A stretch of 41,273 nt of DNA. It comes from CAZVLE01 sp964627855. GTDB taxonomy: Bacteria; Bacillota; Dethiobacteria; DTU022. Of this stretch, positions 15,880-23,177 are shown piece by piece. Location: positions 1 through 41,273 of the forward strand of contig CAZVLE010000036.1 of assembly GCA_964627855.1 (NCBI GenBank), written 5' to 3'. The stretch's first letter is position 1; each line of letters begins with the position of its first letter. The notes under the pieces are model-generated. The model was not told the DNA's origin. It did no database searches and worked only from the letters and a program-made list of their open reading frames with translations. The position numbers and the translations under genes were made by a program.

Positions 15880-17280
15880 TTAATCAATCTTCACTTCAAA
15901 AGATTCACTTGGTTCTGCAACATAAAAACGATCTCCAGGGTTTAAGTAGTATATTTTCCCAGATTCTAGTTTTTGATTCGAAGACAGATAAGTACCGTTT
16001 GATGAAGAATCTTCAAGGGTAAATTTTTTGCTGCTTTCATCAAAACGTATTGTGCAATGTTTGCGGCTGACTGCTTCACTGCTTTGGGGGAAAACCACCT
16101 GGGCAATTTTCGGGTCGCGACCGATGATAAGCTGGTTGTTAACCATCTCAAGAGTTTGCCCGGCAAAATGCCCCGATACGCCCTTGATAACACCCCTTGG
16201 GGATAATTGTTTAGCTTGTGTGACAGCTGCAGTTGGAGCATCAGGCTTTGGCTTAGCCCGGGTTGGTGGAGCTGCCTGTGTTTGGGCAGGAATAGCCCTT
16301 GGTGCCGCCGGTCCGGGTGCACGGGCAGGTCCCGCCGGTGCTGCCGGTGCAGTTGCCGGCTTTTTGCTTCTTCCGGAAATAACCACAGCCAGTATGATCA
16401 GAATCAGCGCTGCAGCGCCAAGTCCAATATATAGAAACATCATCATTGAATCTTCATCTTCTTCTTCCTCTTCCGGTTCAATCTCTACAATTGGCTCCGG
16501 CTCTTCCACAAACTCAGGATCTTCGGGTATTTCTTCCATAACGGGGGGAAAGCCCGCTGCAGGCTTAAACGGGATACCACGCCGGGATAATACTTCGATC
16601 AGGTAATCAATTTGGATCGAACCATTAATACCATCAGCATCTAAACTGCGGTAAGCATTCATACCGATGACGTGCCCCTGATCGTTAATCAAAGGCCCTC
16701 CAGAGTTACCGTTATTGACAGCGGCGTCAATTTGGTAAACTCCCGTCCCTCTCCAGGTCGTCGTCTTGCTGATAATACCTTTGGTAGCCGTAACATCTGT
16801 ATAGTAGGATGTAAAAAAGTCGGCAATTTCTCCTTCTGGATAGCCGAGGGCATAAATATCGTCACCGGTTGATACAGTATCCCTTGTAGCTAAAGGTAAG
16901 GGATCGTAGCCATAGAGTAAATGTGCCGGATCTATCCTTAATATTGCCATATCAGTATCAGGGAGACTATGGTATACAGTTACCGGCACGAAGTCATCGG
17001 CAGATATCCAGAGGAAAACATCCACACGATCAACATCATATTCTGCCGGGTTGACTATATGCCAGGTTGTAGCAACGTATTGAACCGGTTCATCAACTCC
17101 GAGAACAAAACCTGAACCCCAGCCCACTTCTCTGCCCCTGGCATCCTGGACAACAACGCACACAACCGTCTTTCTTGCATCATCAATAAAACTAGCAAAA
17201 ACTGAAGAGGGCCCCAGTAAAAAGAGAAAAACAAACAGAGTTATTATTACAAGAATCAATAGCCTTTTGGTTAAGTTCAT
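15880..17280 (-). CDS. Membrane-tethered trypsin-like serine protease with cytoplasmic FHA domain
   Basis: 466 residues. Signal or anchor helix about 5-29; trypsin-like domain about 33-235 with the complete triad His74 (ATTWHIVN), Asp110 (PDTDMAIL) and Ser193 (NNGNSGGPL), like HtrA but without a PDZ domain; an acidic stretch about 248-278; membrane helix about 280-302; Ala/Pro-rich linker about 305-352; FHA about 382-456 (IIGRDPKIAQVVF, VSRKHCTI, DSSSNGTYL). This predicts a protease outside the cell linked to a phosphopeptide reader inside. The ATG at 17280 has AAGGAG nine bases upstream; the TTG at 17289 is too close to that site. Flanked by the two PP2C genes with gaps of 1 and 39 bases. 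Confidence 0.87.
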   Translation of the reverse strand: MNLTKRLLILVIITLFVFLFLLGPSSVFASFIDDARKTVVCVVVQDARGREVGWGSGFVLGVDEPVQYVATTWHIVNPAEYDVDRVDVFLWISADDFVPVTVYHSLPDTDMAILRIDPAHLLYGYDPLPLATRDTVSTGDDIYALGYPEGEIADFFTSYYTDVTATKGIISKTTTWRGTGVYQIDAAVNNGNSGGPLINDQGHVIGMNAYRSLDADGINGSIQIDYLIEVLSRRGIPFKPAAGFPPVMEEIPEDPEFVEEPEPIVEIEPEEEEEDEDSMMMFLYIGLGAAALILIILAVVISGRSKKPATAPAAPAGPARAPGPAAPRAIPAQTQAAPPTRAKPKPDAPTAAVTQAKQLSPRGVIKGVSGHFAGQTLEMVNNQLIIGRDPKIAQVVFPQSSEAVSRKHCTIRFDESSKKFTLEDSSSNGTYLSSNQKLESGKIYYLNPGDRFYVAEPSESFEVKID

Positions 17281-17319
17281 AATTTTCAACTCCTTATCAA
17301 ATTCAGGTTTCTCAACCTT

Positions 17320-18165
17320 TTAAGAAGAGAGAATATCAAGGACTATAACTGTTACATTATCCTGGTAAGGGTTGTTCTTTTCCAGTGTGATCTTAACTAA
17401 TTCTTCAGCATAATTTGCATGCCGAACTGACAAAACAGCTTCAATCTCATTTTCTGGTATGGTGTCATACAAACCATCACTGCACAATATGACTTTATCA
17501 CCAGATTCCAGGCAGACAGGCTCTTCGCTACAGTCAACTTCCGCCAGCCTGGACAGCCCCAGGTAACTAGTTAAAAAGTTACGTTCCGGGTGTTCAGCAG
17601 CCTCCTTTCTGGATAATGTGCCTTTCATTACCTGTCCGGCAAGGTGATTTGCATAAATATGATCGGTCGTAAGCTGGTTTATTTTATGACCCCGGTATAG
17701 GTAGATCCTGCTGTCACCAACAGAAATGGTATGCATACTATTTCCGTTAATGAGTGCAGCTACCAGGGTAGTGCCCAGTTCGATCTCATCGCCATTGTTA
17801 TAGGCAAGATCGAAAACGGCTGCGTTGGCGACTGTTGCTGCCCGCAATAAGAACTTTGCAGCCGCTTCATTTTCCTCCTTATCATTATACTCACGTAGGA
17901 ATGTATTCACTGCAGCCTGGCTGGCCTGTTCCCCGTTGGCAAGGCCACCCATTCCATCAGCCAAAATAGCCAGTACTCCATTAGTAGCTACAAGTTCTCC
18001 ATCTCCCAAGTCAGAAAATGCAAAGGCATCCTCCTGATTCTCCCTGGCTCCCACATGTTGATAATTTGAAGGGTTTACCTTAATAGAACCGCTTTGCACA
18101 GTCAATCGATCACTGTAAATTCTCTTTGTTTTTCTGGCTTGCTTTGCTTTCTTCGACCAAAACAT
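17320..18165 (-). CDS. PP2C-type Ser/Thr protein phosphatase
   Basis: First gene of the minus-strand signalling operon, about 281 residues. It has a basic N-terminal tail (about 1-20), then the PP2C core: VGARENQEDAFAF, LAILADGMGGLANGE (metal Asp70), SVGDSRIYLYRG, TTDHIYANHL, ILCSDGLYDTIP and YQDNVTVIVLD. ATG 18165 is preferred over the upstream in-frame start at 18213; the longer form would add sixteen hydrophobic residues, and a GGGAAGTGG stretch precedes 18165. If the longer form is made, the enzyme would be membrane-anchored. It probably acts on kinase substrates in the same run. Confidence 0.88.
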   Translation of the reverse strand: MFWSKKAKQARKTKRIYSDRLTVQSGSIKVNPSNYQHVGARENQEDAFAFSDLGDGELVATNGVLAILADGMGGLANGEQASQAAVNTFLREYNDKEENEAAAKFLLRAATVANAAVFDLAYNNGDEIELGTTLVAALINGNSMHTISVGDSRIYLYRGHKINQLTTDHIYANHLAGQVMKGTLSRKEAAEHPERNFLTSYLGLSRLAEVDCSEEPVCLESGDKVILCSDGLYDTIPENEIEAVLSVRHANYAEELVKITLEKNNPYQDNVTVIVLDILSS

Positions 18166-18239
18166 TTCTATAACCACTTCCCAAGCAATAAAAATAAAAA
18201 CTAGCCGATCCATTAAAACAATTCAATCAATTTTCATTC

Positions 18240-18268
18240 ATTATACAATGATTAATCTATGCCGTCCA
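18240..18268 (-). promoter_or_regulatory. Promoter of the signalling operon
   Basis: On the minus strand, TGGACG (18263-18268) and a perfect TATAAT (18240-18245) are separated by 17 bases, about 75 bases before the first phosphatase start. No other comparably good promoter was seen inside the run. Confidence 0.6.
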
Positions 18269-18357
18269 TTTAAAAAGATTTCTTCTGCGGCACTAGATTA
18301 TGATCAGTTCTATGGAGTATCTGAATTATCCTTTTTTTAGTTCACATCAAATACAAT

Positions 18358-18386
18358 TTTTCATTGTAACCGTTATATGGTATAAT
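18358..18386 (+). promoter_or_regulatory. Extended -10 promoter of the lipoprotein gene
   Basis: TATAAT (18381-18386) is preceded by TGG, giving an extended -10, with TTTTCA 17 bases upstream. It lies back to back with the signalling-operon promoter in a 264-base intergenic region. Confidence 0.6.
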
Positions 18387-18429
18387 TATTTTTGAAATAT
18401 ATAATTGTCAGGAAGGGAAGGTAAAAACG

Positions 18430-19020
18430 ATGCTTAACCGATTGAACCTTCTGAGTATAGCTTTATTATGTATTCTAATGTTTTTTCTCAGTGGCTGCAA
18501 AAATAATGGACAGGAAGAAGCTATTGCTGACATAAATCAACCCCTTGAAGGAGCTACAGGTCCGGACATTGAAAGCCTGGTCAGGCAGGGGCCATCCGAC
18601 CAATTGCCAGGCAGTTTAAAATTTGCCAGTGTTGCTTTTCCGGAGACGGGAGATGATTTTGTCAATGACCAGCAAAGCAGCCAGGAATCTGATCAACGGC
18701 AGGATGGAAGCACCAGGGAAGATGTAACTGGCGCTAAAACACCGGAACAGACTTCACAAAACAATCAAACTTCAAGTCCCGATCCTGCACCGACTACTCC
18801 AGAACCACAGGAGGAGGAGCAAAAACCGGCACCCACTGAAGAGCCGGCAGAAGTTGAACCACCTAAGCCCGGAACAATGGAATATATATTGTGGCAACAG
18901 GGTAAGGGCCAACAACAACAAGGCAGCCAAACAACTACTGAAACGACAACCATTATTGTTCAGGATCCCGAAACCGGCATGACCTATCAACAGCAAACCA
19001 CAACACAAACCGTTGATTAG
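18430..19020 (+). CDS. Putative lipoprotein of low complexity, function unknown
   Basis: 196 residues. A signal peptide ends in a lipobox (FFLSGC, Cys23), so the mature protein should be lipid-anchored outside the membrane. The rest is hydrophilic: Asp/Gln/Ser-rich, then Pro/Glu-rich (about 115-145), then Gln/Thr-rich to the end. No known domain is recognised and it looks largely disordered. A GGAAGGGAAGG stretch serves as ribosome site. It is divergent from the kinase/phosphatase operon, so it may be a surface partner or substrate of that system; this is inferred from position only. No terminator is seen before the glnA promoter. Confidence 0.7.
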   Translation: MLNRLNLLSIALLCILMFFLSGCKNNGQEEAIADINQPLEGATGPDIESLVRQGPSDQLPGSLKFASVAFPETGDDFVNDQQSSQESDQRQDGSTREDVTGAKTPEQTSQNNQTSSPDPAPTTPEPQEEEQKPAPTEEPAEVEPPKPGTMEYILWQQGKGQQQQGSQTTTETTTIIVQDPETGMTYQQQTTTQTVD

Positions 19021-19053
19021 TATTATGATTATGACCCGAATATAAATTAACTG

Positions 19054-19081
19054 TTGACATAGATTACTTTTGCTATATAAT
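19054..19081 (+). promoter_or_regulatory. Strong promoter of glnA
   Basis: A perfect TTGACA (19054-19059) and perfect TATAAT (19076-19081) with a 16-base spacer. Transcription should start near 19088, leaving a leader of about 94 bases before glnA. Confidence 0.8.
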
Positions 19082-19100
19082 AACAGAGTGATATTTTTAA

Positions 19101-19133
19101 GGGCAAAGGCGCCCGCAAGTACAGCTGCTTAGC
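19101..19133 (+). promoter_or_regulatory. Tandem hexaloop hairpins (ANTAR target RNA) in the glnA leader
   Basis: Hairpin P1 is GGGC (19101-19104), loop AAAGGC, GCCC (19111-19114). Hairpin P2 follows directly: GC-AAGT (19115-19120), loop ACAGCT, GCTT then GC (19127-19133, one bulged A). Both loops are hexamers with A at position 1 and G at position 4, the defining features of ANTAR-protein binding RNA. The P1 right arm and the P2 left arm together form the left arm of the terminator, so the pair acts as an antiterminator. The ANTAR regulator is the next gene after glnA. Confidence 0.82.
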
Positions 19134-19157
19134 TGAATTTGCGGGCACTTGTTTTTT
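19111..19157 (+). terminator. glnA leader intrinsic terminator (attenuator)
   Basis: GCCCGCAA (19111-19118) pairs with TTGCGGGC (19139-19146), with an inner stem CAGCT/AGCTG (19122-19126 with 19131-19135). A T-run follows at 19152-19157. It is located before the glnA ribosome site and is incompatible with the P1/P2 hairpins. Confidence 0.85.
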
Positions 19158-19181
19158 ATCAATCTATAAAGGAGTGTAAAG

Positions 19182-20510
19182 ATGAGTAAAACTAAAGCAG
19201 ACATTCTCCATGAAGTAAAAGAATCAGGGGTAAGGTTTATTCACATGCAGTTTACCGATCTGGCCGGGCAACTAAAAAATGTAGCGATCACTTCTGACCA
19301 GCTTAACAAAGCTTTAGACGGTGAAATAATGTTTGACGGTTCGTCGATAGAAGGTTTTGTCCGGATTGAAGAATCAGATATGTATTTACGGCCTGATATC
19401 GATACTTTCTCTGTGTTTCCCTGGCACCCCCGCGAGGGAGGCATTGCCAGGCTGATGTGTGATGTTTATAATCCCAACGGTACCCCATTTGAAGGCTGTC
19501 CGCGCAGCCAGTTGAAGCGAATGATTGAACTGGCAAAAAAAGAAAACTACACCATGAATTGCGGGCCCGAAGCCGAATTTTTTATGTTCTATACTGATGA
19601 AAACGGCGCACCCACGCTGCACACTCATGACCAGGGCGGCTATTTCGATCTGGCACCAACAGACCTGGGTGAAAATGCTCGCAGAGATATGGTCCTGAGC
19701 CTGGAAGAGATGGGCCTGGAAATCGAAGCTTCACATCATGAGGTCGCTCCCGGACAACATGAAATAGATTTTAAATATAGTGATGCTCTACATACTGCAG
19801 ACAGTTTATCGACCTTTCGCTTTGTTATCCGCACCATTGCCCAGCGGCACGGGCTCTATGCAACCTTCATGCCCAAACCGATCGCAATGATCAATGGTTC
19901 GGGCATGCACACTCACTTGTCATTATTCCGCAATGGCGAGAACATCTTTCATGATCCCGATGCTCCGGAAGAAATGAGCCAGGAAATGCTTTACTTTATT
20001 GGCGGGCTCTTAAAGCATGCCAAGGGTTATACTGCGGTAACAAATCCGCTGGTTAATTCTTACAAGCGTTTAGTGCCCGGTTATGAAGCACCGGTTTACA
20101 TCGCCTGGTCATATCGCAACAGAAGTCCACTTGTCCGCGTTCCGGCCAGAAGGGGAATCGGCACCCGGGTTGAACTGCGTAGTCCTGATCCCTCCTGCAA
20201 CCCTTACCTGGCTTTTGCTGTCATGCTGCGAGCCGGTCTCGATGGTATACAGCGTAAAATTGAACCACCCGATCCTGTAAATCTTAATATATATACAATG
20301 ACTGAAGAAGAAAAACAGTCGTACGGTATCGACCGCTTACCGGAAAACCTCTATGATGCTGTAATTGATTTGGACGAAAACCCGCTCATGATTGAAGCCC
20401 TGGGAGAACATATCTATACACGTTTCAGGGAAGGACGCATTAAGGAATGGCTCGAATATAGGATTCAGGTTCACGATTGGGAGGTCAAGAATTACCTGCC
20501 TCGTTTTTAA
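19182..20510 (+). CDS. glnA: Glutamine synthetase, type I-alpha
   Basis: Joins ammonia and glutamate to glutamine with ATP, as a cytoplasmic dodecamer. Visible motifs are FTDLAGQLKNV, MFDGSSIEGF, the metal-site NCGPEAEFF, SHHEVAPGQHEIDF, NGSGMHTHLS, the ATP/glutamate region YKRLVPGYEAP and RVPARRGIGTRVELRSPDPSCNPYLA. The 442 residues, without the roughly 25-residue insert of the I-beta form, indicate the I-alpha (Bacillus/Clostridium) type, regulated by feedback inhibition more than adenylylation. AAAGGAG precedes the ATG. Expression is probably set by the leader antiterminator; there is no GlnR or GS-binding repressor gene nearby. Confidence 0.97.
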   Translation: MSKTKADILHEVKESGVRFIHMQFTDLAGQLKNVAITSDQLNKALDGEIMFDGSSIEGFVRIEESDMYLRPDIDTFSVFPWHPREGGIARLMCDVYNPNGTPFEGCPRSQLKRMIELAKKENYTMNCGPEAEFFMFYTDENGAPTLHTHDQGGYFDLAPTDLGENARRDMVLSLEEMGLEIEASHHEVAPGQHEIDFKYSDALHTADSLSTFRFVIRTIAQRHGLYATFMPKPIAMINGSGMHTHLSLFRNGENIFHDPDAPEEMSQEMLYFIGGLLKHAKGYTAVTNPLVNSYKRLVPGYEAPVYIAWSYRNRSPLVRVPARRGIGTRVELRSPDPSCNPYLAFAVMLRAGLDGIQRKIEPPDPVNLNIYTMTEEEKQSYGIDRLPENLYDAVIDLDENPLMIEALGEHIYTRFREGRIKEWLEYRIQVHDWEVKNYLPRF

Positions 20511-20528
20511 TTTTGTCTTAATCATTAA

Positions 20529-20556
20529 GGGAGCGCAGCTGCGCTCCCCTTTTTTT
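20529..20556 (+). terminator. Intrinsic terminator after glnA
   Basis: A perfect 20-base palindrome (20529-20548, GGGAGCGCAG then its complement) is followed by a C and seven T. It separates glnA from the ANTAR gene, which then needs its own promoter or read-through. Confidence 0.85.
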
Positions 20557-20574
20557 CCACAATGTGAATTAAAC

Positions 20575-20603
20575 TTGCCAATCAATTAGGAAAGAAATAG
20601 TAT
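20575..20603 (+). promoter_or_regulatory. Possible promoter of the ANTAR regulator gene
   Basis: TTGCCA (20575-20580) and TAGTAT (20598-20603) with a 17-base spacer. A moderate match, supported by the strong terminator just upstream. Confidence 0.4.
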
Positions 20604-20677
20604 ATAAAGTAAAAGCAGACCCGGAACTGCCAGATACCAACTTCAGTTCAGTTTACACAGAAATGGAAGTCTACCAA

Positions 20678-21244
20678 ATGAGCAATAATCACTATGATTT
20701 TTGTATTGGTTCAGCTAACCCCACTCTGCAGAAAGCTGTCTCATCCATGCTCAGGGAAGCAGGTTTTCACTCTTCGGGTGAGAGAAAAAATATGCCCGAT
20801 TTTTTACGCTTGCTGAGATCAATACAACCATGGTTGGCAATAATTGACACCCAACTTCCACCGGGTAATATCAAACAATTAGCGACTATTATCGAAGAAG
20901 ACGGCCTCGCTGCTGCACTTTACCTGAATACCGATAAAACAACATTCAATGATTGCATGATCATGAAATGGCCCGCAGAAAAGGCAGTTCTGACAGCAGT
21001 AGCAAAAGCCCTCTGTGTTGAATTTACCAAAAAACAAAACCTGCGTCATAAAATTAAAACCCTTGAAGACAAGCTTAGTAGGCGAGTAGAGGTAGAAAAG
21101 GCTAAAGGCATTATAATGGAGCAGATGTCTCTTGACGAAGAAAAAGCATATCGTTATCTACAAATTAAAAGTATGGAAAAAAGGATCACCATGCTCGAAA
21201 TGGCTACAATGATAATCGCTAAGAAAGACCTCGCTTCTTACTGA
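20678..21244 (+). CDS. ANTAR-domain RNA-binding antiterminator (NitR-like)
   Basis: About 188 residues. The N-terminal half resembles a response-regulator receiver: it keeps an Asp at the phosphorylation position (LAIIDTQLP) but lacks the N-terminal acidic pair, reading FCIGSANP instead, so it may be a pseudo-receiver. A coiled coil (about 120-140) leads to a C-terminal three-helix ANTAR domain with VEKAKGIIMEQMSLDEEKAYRYLQ, close to consensus. ANTAR proteins bind tandem hexaloop RNA and prevent termination. The glnA leader carries such an RNA, which makes glnA the obvious target, as in clostridial glnA-nitR pairs. ATG 20678 is chosen over 20663 because GGAAG is well spaced. The 3' end overlaps pyrG by 26 bases. 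Confidence 0.88.
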   Translation: MSNNHYDFCIGSANPTLQKAVSSMLREAGFHSSGERKNMPDFLRLLRSIQPWLAIIDTQLPPGNIKQLATIIEEDGLAAALYLNTDKTTFNDCMIMKWPAEKAVLTAVAKALCVEFTKKQNLRHKIKTLEDKLSRRVEVEKAKGIIMEQMSLDEEKAYRYLQIKSMEKRITMLEMATMIIAKKDLASY

Positions 21245-22829
21245 TTGCGGCTTTAATAAACCCGGAGAAAAGAGGATGTGACCGGGTAGGCCGGGATTTG
21301 AATTCCGGATGAAACTGTACAGCTACAAACCAGGGATGATCCTTAAGTTCGATCATCTCTACGAGATTATTTTCCCGGTTAATTCCACTAAAAACCATGC
21401 CTGCTTTTTCGAGTTCATCGATGTAATCATTATTAAACTCGTAGCGATGACGGTGCCTTTCAGTTACCAAATCTTCCTTGTAAATAGATTCAGCGAGAGT
21501 GTTCTTTTTAATTGCACAGGAGTAACCCCCCAGACGCAGAGTTCCTCCGATCCTAAGATTATCTTTCTGTCCGGGCAAATAATCAATAACAGGTCCGGTC
21601 GTTTCCGGGTTAAACTCTGTACTGTCGGCTCCCTCTATGCCGGCGGCATTGCGGGCAAATTCAATCACTGCACACTGCATTCCCAGGCATAAACCAAGGA
21701 AGGGAATTTTATTTTCCCTTGCCAGGCGGATGGCTTTAATTTTTCCGGCAATACCTCGTTCGCCAAAACCACCAGGAACCAGAATGCCGTCAACATGATC
21801 CAGCAAGTGATCAGCTTCTGGCGATTCAAGCTCTTCAGCTGAAACTAAAACTGTTTTCACCCTTAAATTATTATCCAGACCGGCATGAAAAAGGGCTTCG
21901 TTAATACTGATATAAGCATCGCGTAATGAAATATACTTGCCAACAAGCGCAATAGTTACTTCTTCTTCAAGATTAGTGGCCTGCTCGACCAGTTGGTGCC
22001 ATTTATCCATCTTAGCCGGGCCACAGTCCAGACTGAGTTTATCAACCACCATTTGATCCAGTTTTTGCTTCTGTAACAACAGGGGCACCTGGTATATCAC
22101 TTCTGTATCAAGGTTTTCCACTACTTCGGAAGGTTTAATATTACAAAAAAGGGCGATCTTTGCCCTTAAGTCATCACCAAGAGGATGGTCGGTGCGACAA
22201 ACTATTATATCCGGTTGAATACCGATACTACGTAACTCTTTGACGCTATGCTGGGTTGGCTTGGTTTTTAATTCTCCCGAGGTAGGCAAGTAAGGCACAA
22301 GAGTTACATGAATAAATAAGACATTTTCCCAGCCAATTTCATATCTGAGCTGACGGATTGCTTCCAGAAATGGCAAGCTTTCAATATCACCGACAGTACC
22401 TCCAATCTCGGTAATTACAACATCGAGATTGCGATCTCTGTTTAGCCTGTTTACACAATTTTTTATTTCATCCGTTATGTGAGGAATCACCTGGACAGTA
22501 TTTCCCTGGTAATGGCCGTTTCTTTCAGCTTCAATCACCGACCAGTATATTTTACCTGCAGTTACATTATTATTCCTGGTCAGGTGCTCGTCTATAAAGC
22601 GTTCGTAATGCCCGAGATCAAGGTCAGTTTCAGCTCCATCTTCCGTAACAAATACTTCACCGTGCTGATAAGGGCTCATGGTACCGGGGTCGTAATTTAT
22701 GTAAGGATCAAATTTCTGAATGGTGAGCTTCAGGCCCCTGTTTTTCAACAAGCAGCCTAGTGAAGCTGCTGTTATACCTTTGCCCAGGGATGAAACAACT
22801 CCACCGGTGATAAAAATATATTTAGTCAT
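21219..22829 (-). CDS. pyrG: CTP synthase
   Basis: Makes CTP from UTP, ATP and glutamine. The N-terminal synthetase domain opens with TKYIFITGGVVSSLGKGITAAS and has DPYINYDPGTMSPYQHGEVFV and TEIGGTVGDIESLPF. The C-terminal class I glutaminase has the nucleophile elbow LGLCLGMQCA and the His-Glu of VQFHPEFKSRP. About 536 residues, normal length. The start ATG 22829 has AAGGGGG upstream; the longer form to 22865 has no support. The leader between the fmdB-like gene and pyrG shows no pyrimidine attenuator of the Bacillus type. Confidence 0.97.
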   Translation of the reverse strand: MTKYIFITGGVVSSLGKGITAASLGCLLKNRGLKLTIQKFDPYINYDPGTMSPYQHGEVFVTEDGAETDLDLGHYERFIDEHLTRNNNVTAGKIYWSVIEAERNGHYQGNTVQVIPHITDEIKNCVNRLNRDRNLDVVITEIGGTVGDIESLPFLEAIRQLRYEIGWENVLFIHVTLVPYLPTSGELKTKPTQHSVKELRSIGIQPDIIVCRTDHPLGDDLRAKIALFCNIKPSEVVENLDTEVIYQVPLLLQKQKLDQMVVDKLSLDCGPAKMDKWHQLVEQATNLEEEVTIALVGKYISLRDAYISINEALFHAGLDNNLRVKTVLVSAEELESPEADHLLDHVDGILVPGGFGERGIAGKIKAIRLARENKIPFLGLCLGMQCAVIEFARNAAGIEGADSTEFNPETTGPVIDYLPGQKDNLRIGGTLRLGGYSCAIKKNTLAESIYKEDLVTERHRHRYEFNNDYIDELEKAGMVFSGINRENNLVEMIELKDHPWFVAVQFHPEFKSRPTRSHPLFSGFIKAAISKKRGLS

Positions 22830-22907
22830 GAGCGCCCCCTTTGCATAGCCTGAACAACCTCTCAAATTATCCTCATCTGCTCAGCAACTGCTGCAGCTGG
22901 ACTTAGT

Positions 22908-23090
22908 TCACCCACCACAATTAGAGGAGGTCGCTCCGCCTCCTGAAGAACTACGTCCAGCCCGAAAAAGAGATAAAATCTTTCCGGCATCCTTTCCACA
23001 AGAAGGGCAGGGCAGACTTTTTACGCTACTGCTGCATAATTCCTCAATTTTCTTCGCACATTCGGAACAATAAAATTCATATAGGGGCAA
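22908..23090 (-). CDS. FmdB-family zinc-ribbon protein
   Basis: 60 residues. LPLYEFYCSECAKKIEELCS then LPCPSCGK gives the Cx2C...Cx2C zinc ribbon of the FmdB/CxxC family, and the Gly/Ser-rich tail ending in SSNCGG is also typical. The start is TTG 23090: a perfect AGGAGG lies seven bases upstream and the family begins at this point (M-P-x-Y-E-F). A longer frame to 23159 includes the ribosome site and is rejected. FmdB was named for a formamidase regulator, but the function of most members is unknown. It lies about 80 bases upstream of pyrG and may be co-transcribed. Confidence 0.85.
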   Translation of the reverse strand: MPLYEFYCSECAKKIEELCSSSVKSLPCPSCGKDAGKILSLFRAGRSSSGGGATSSNCGG

Positions 23091-23177
23091 AACTGCACCT
23101 CCTCTCTTAGCAACACAATCAACATGCTTGAGCAAATACTCCTGGTTCGTCTGAGCCAAAAAGCTGAAAACTACCGG

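Noticed and set aside
16028..16606. 192-residue plus-strand frame inside the protease-FHA gene
   Set aside because: Low-complexity Ser/Gly/Ala translation caused by the antisense of the Ala/Pro- and Glu-rich linkers.
22830..22907. Pyrimidine-responsive attenuator before pyrG
   Set aside because: No initial G-run with terminator, no PyrR-type antiterminator and no T-run was found.
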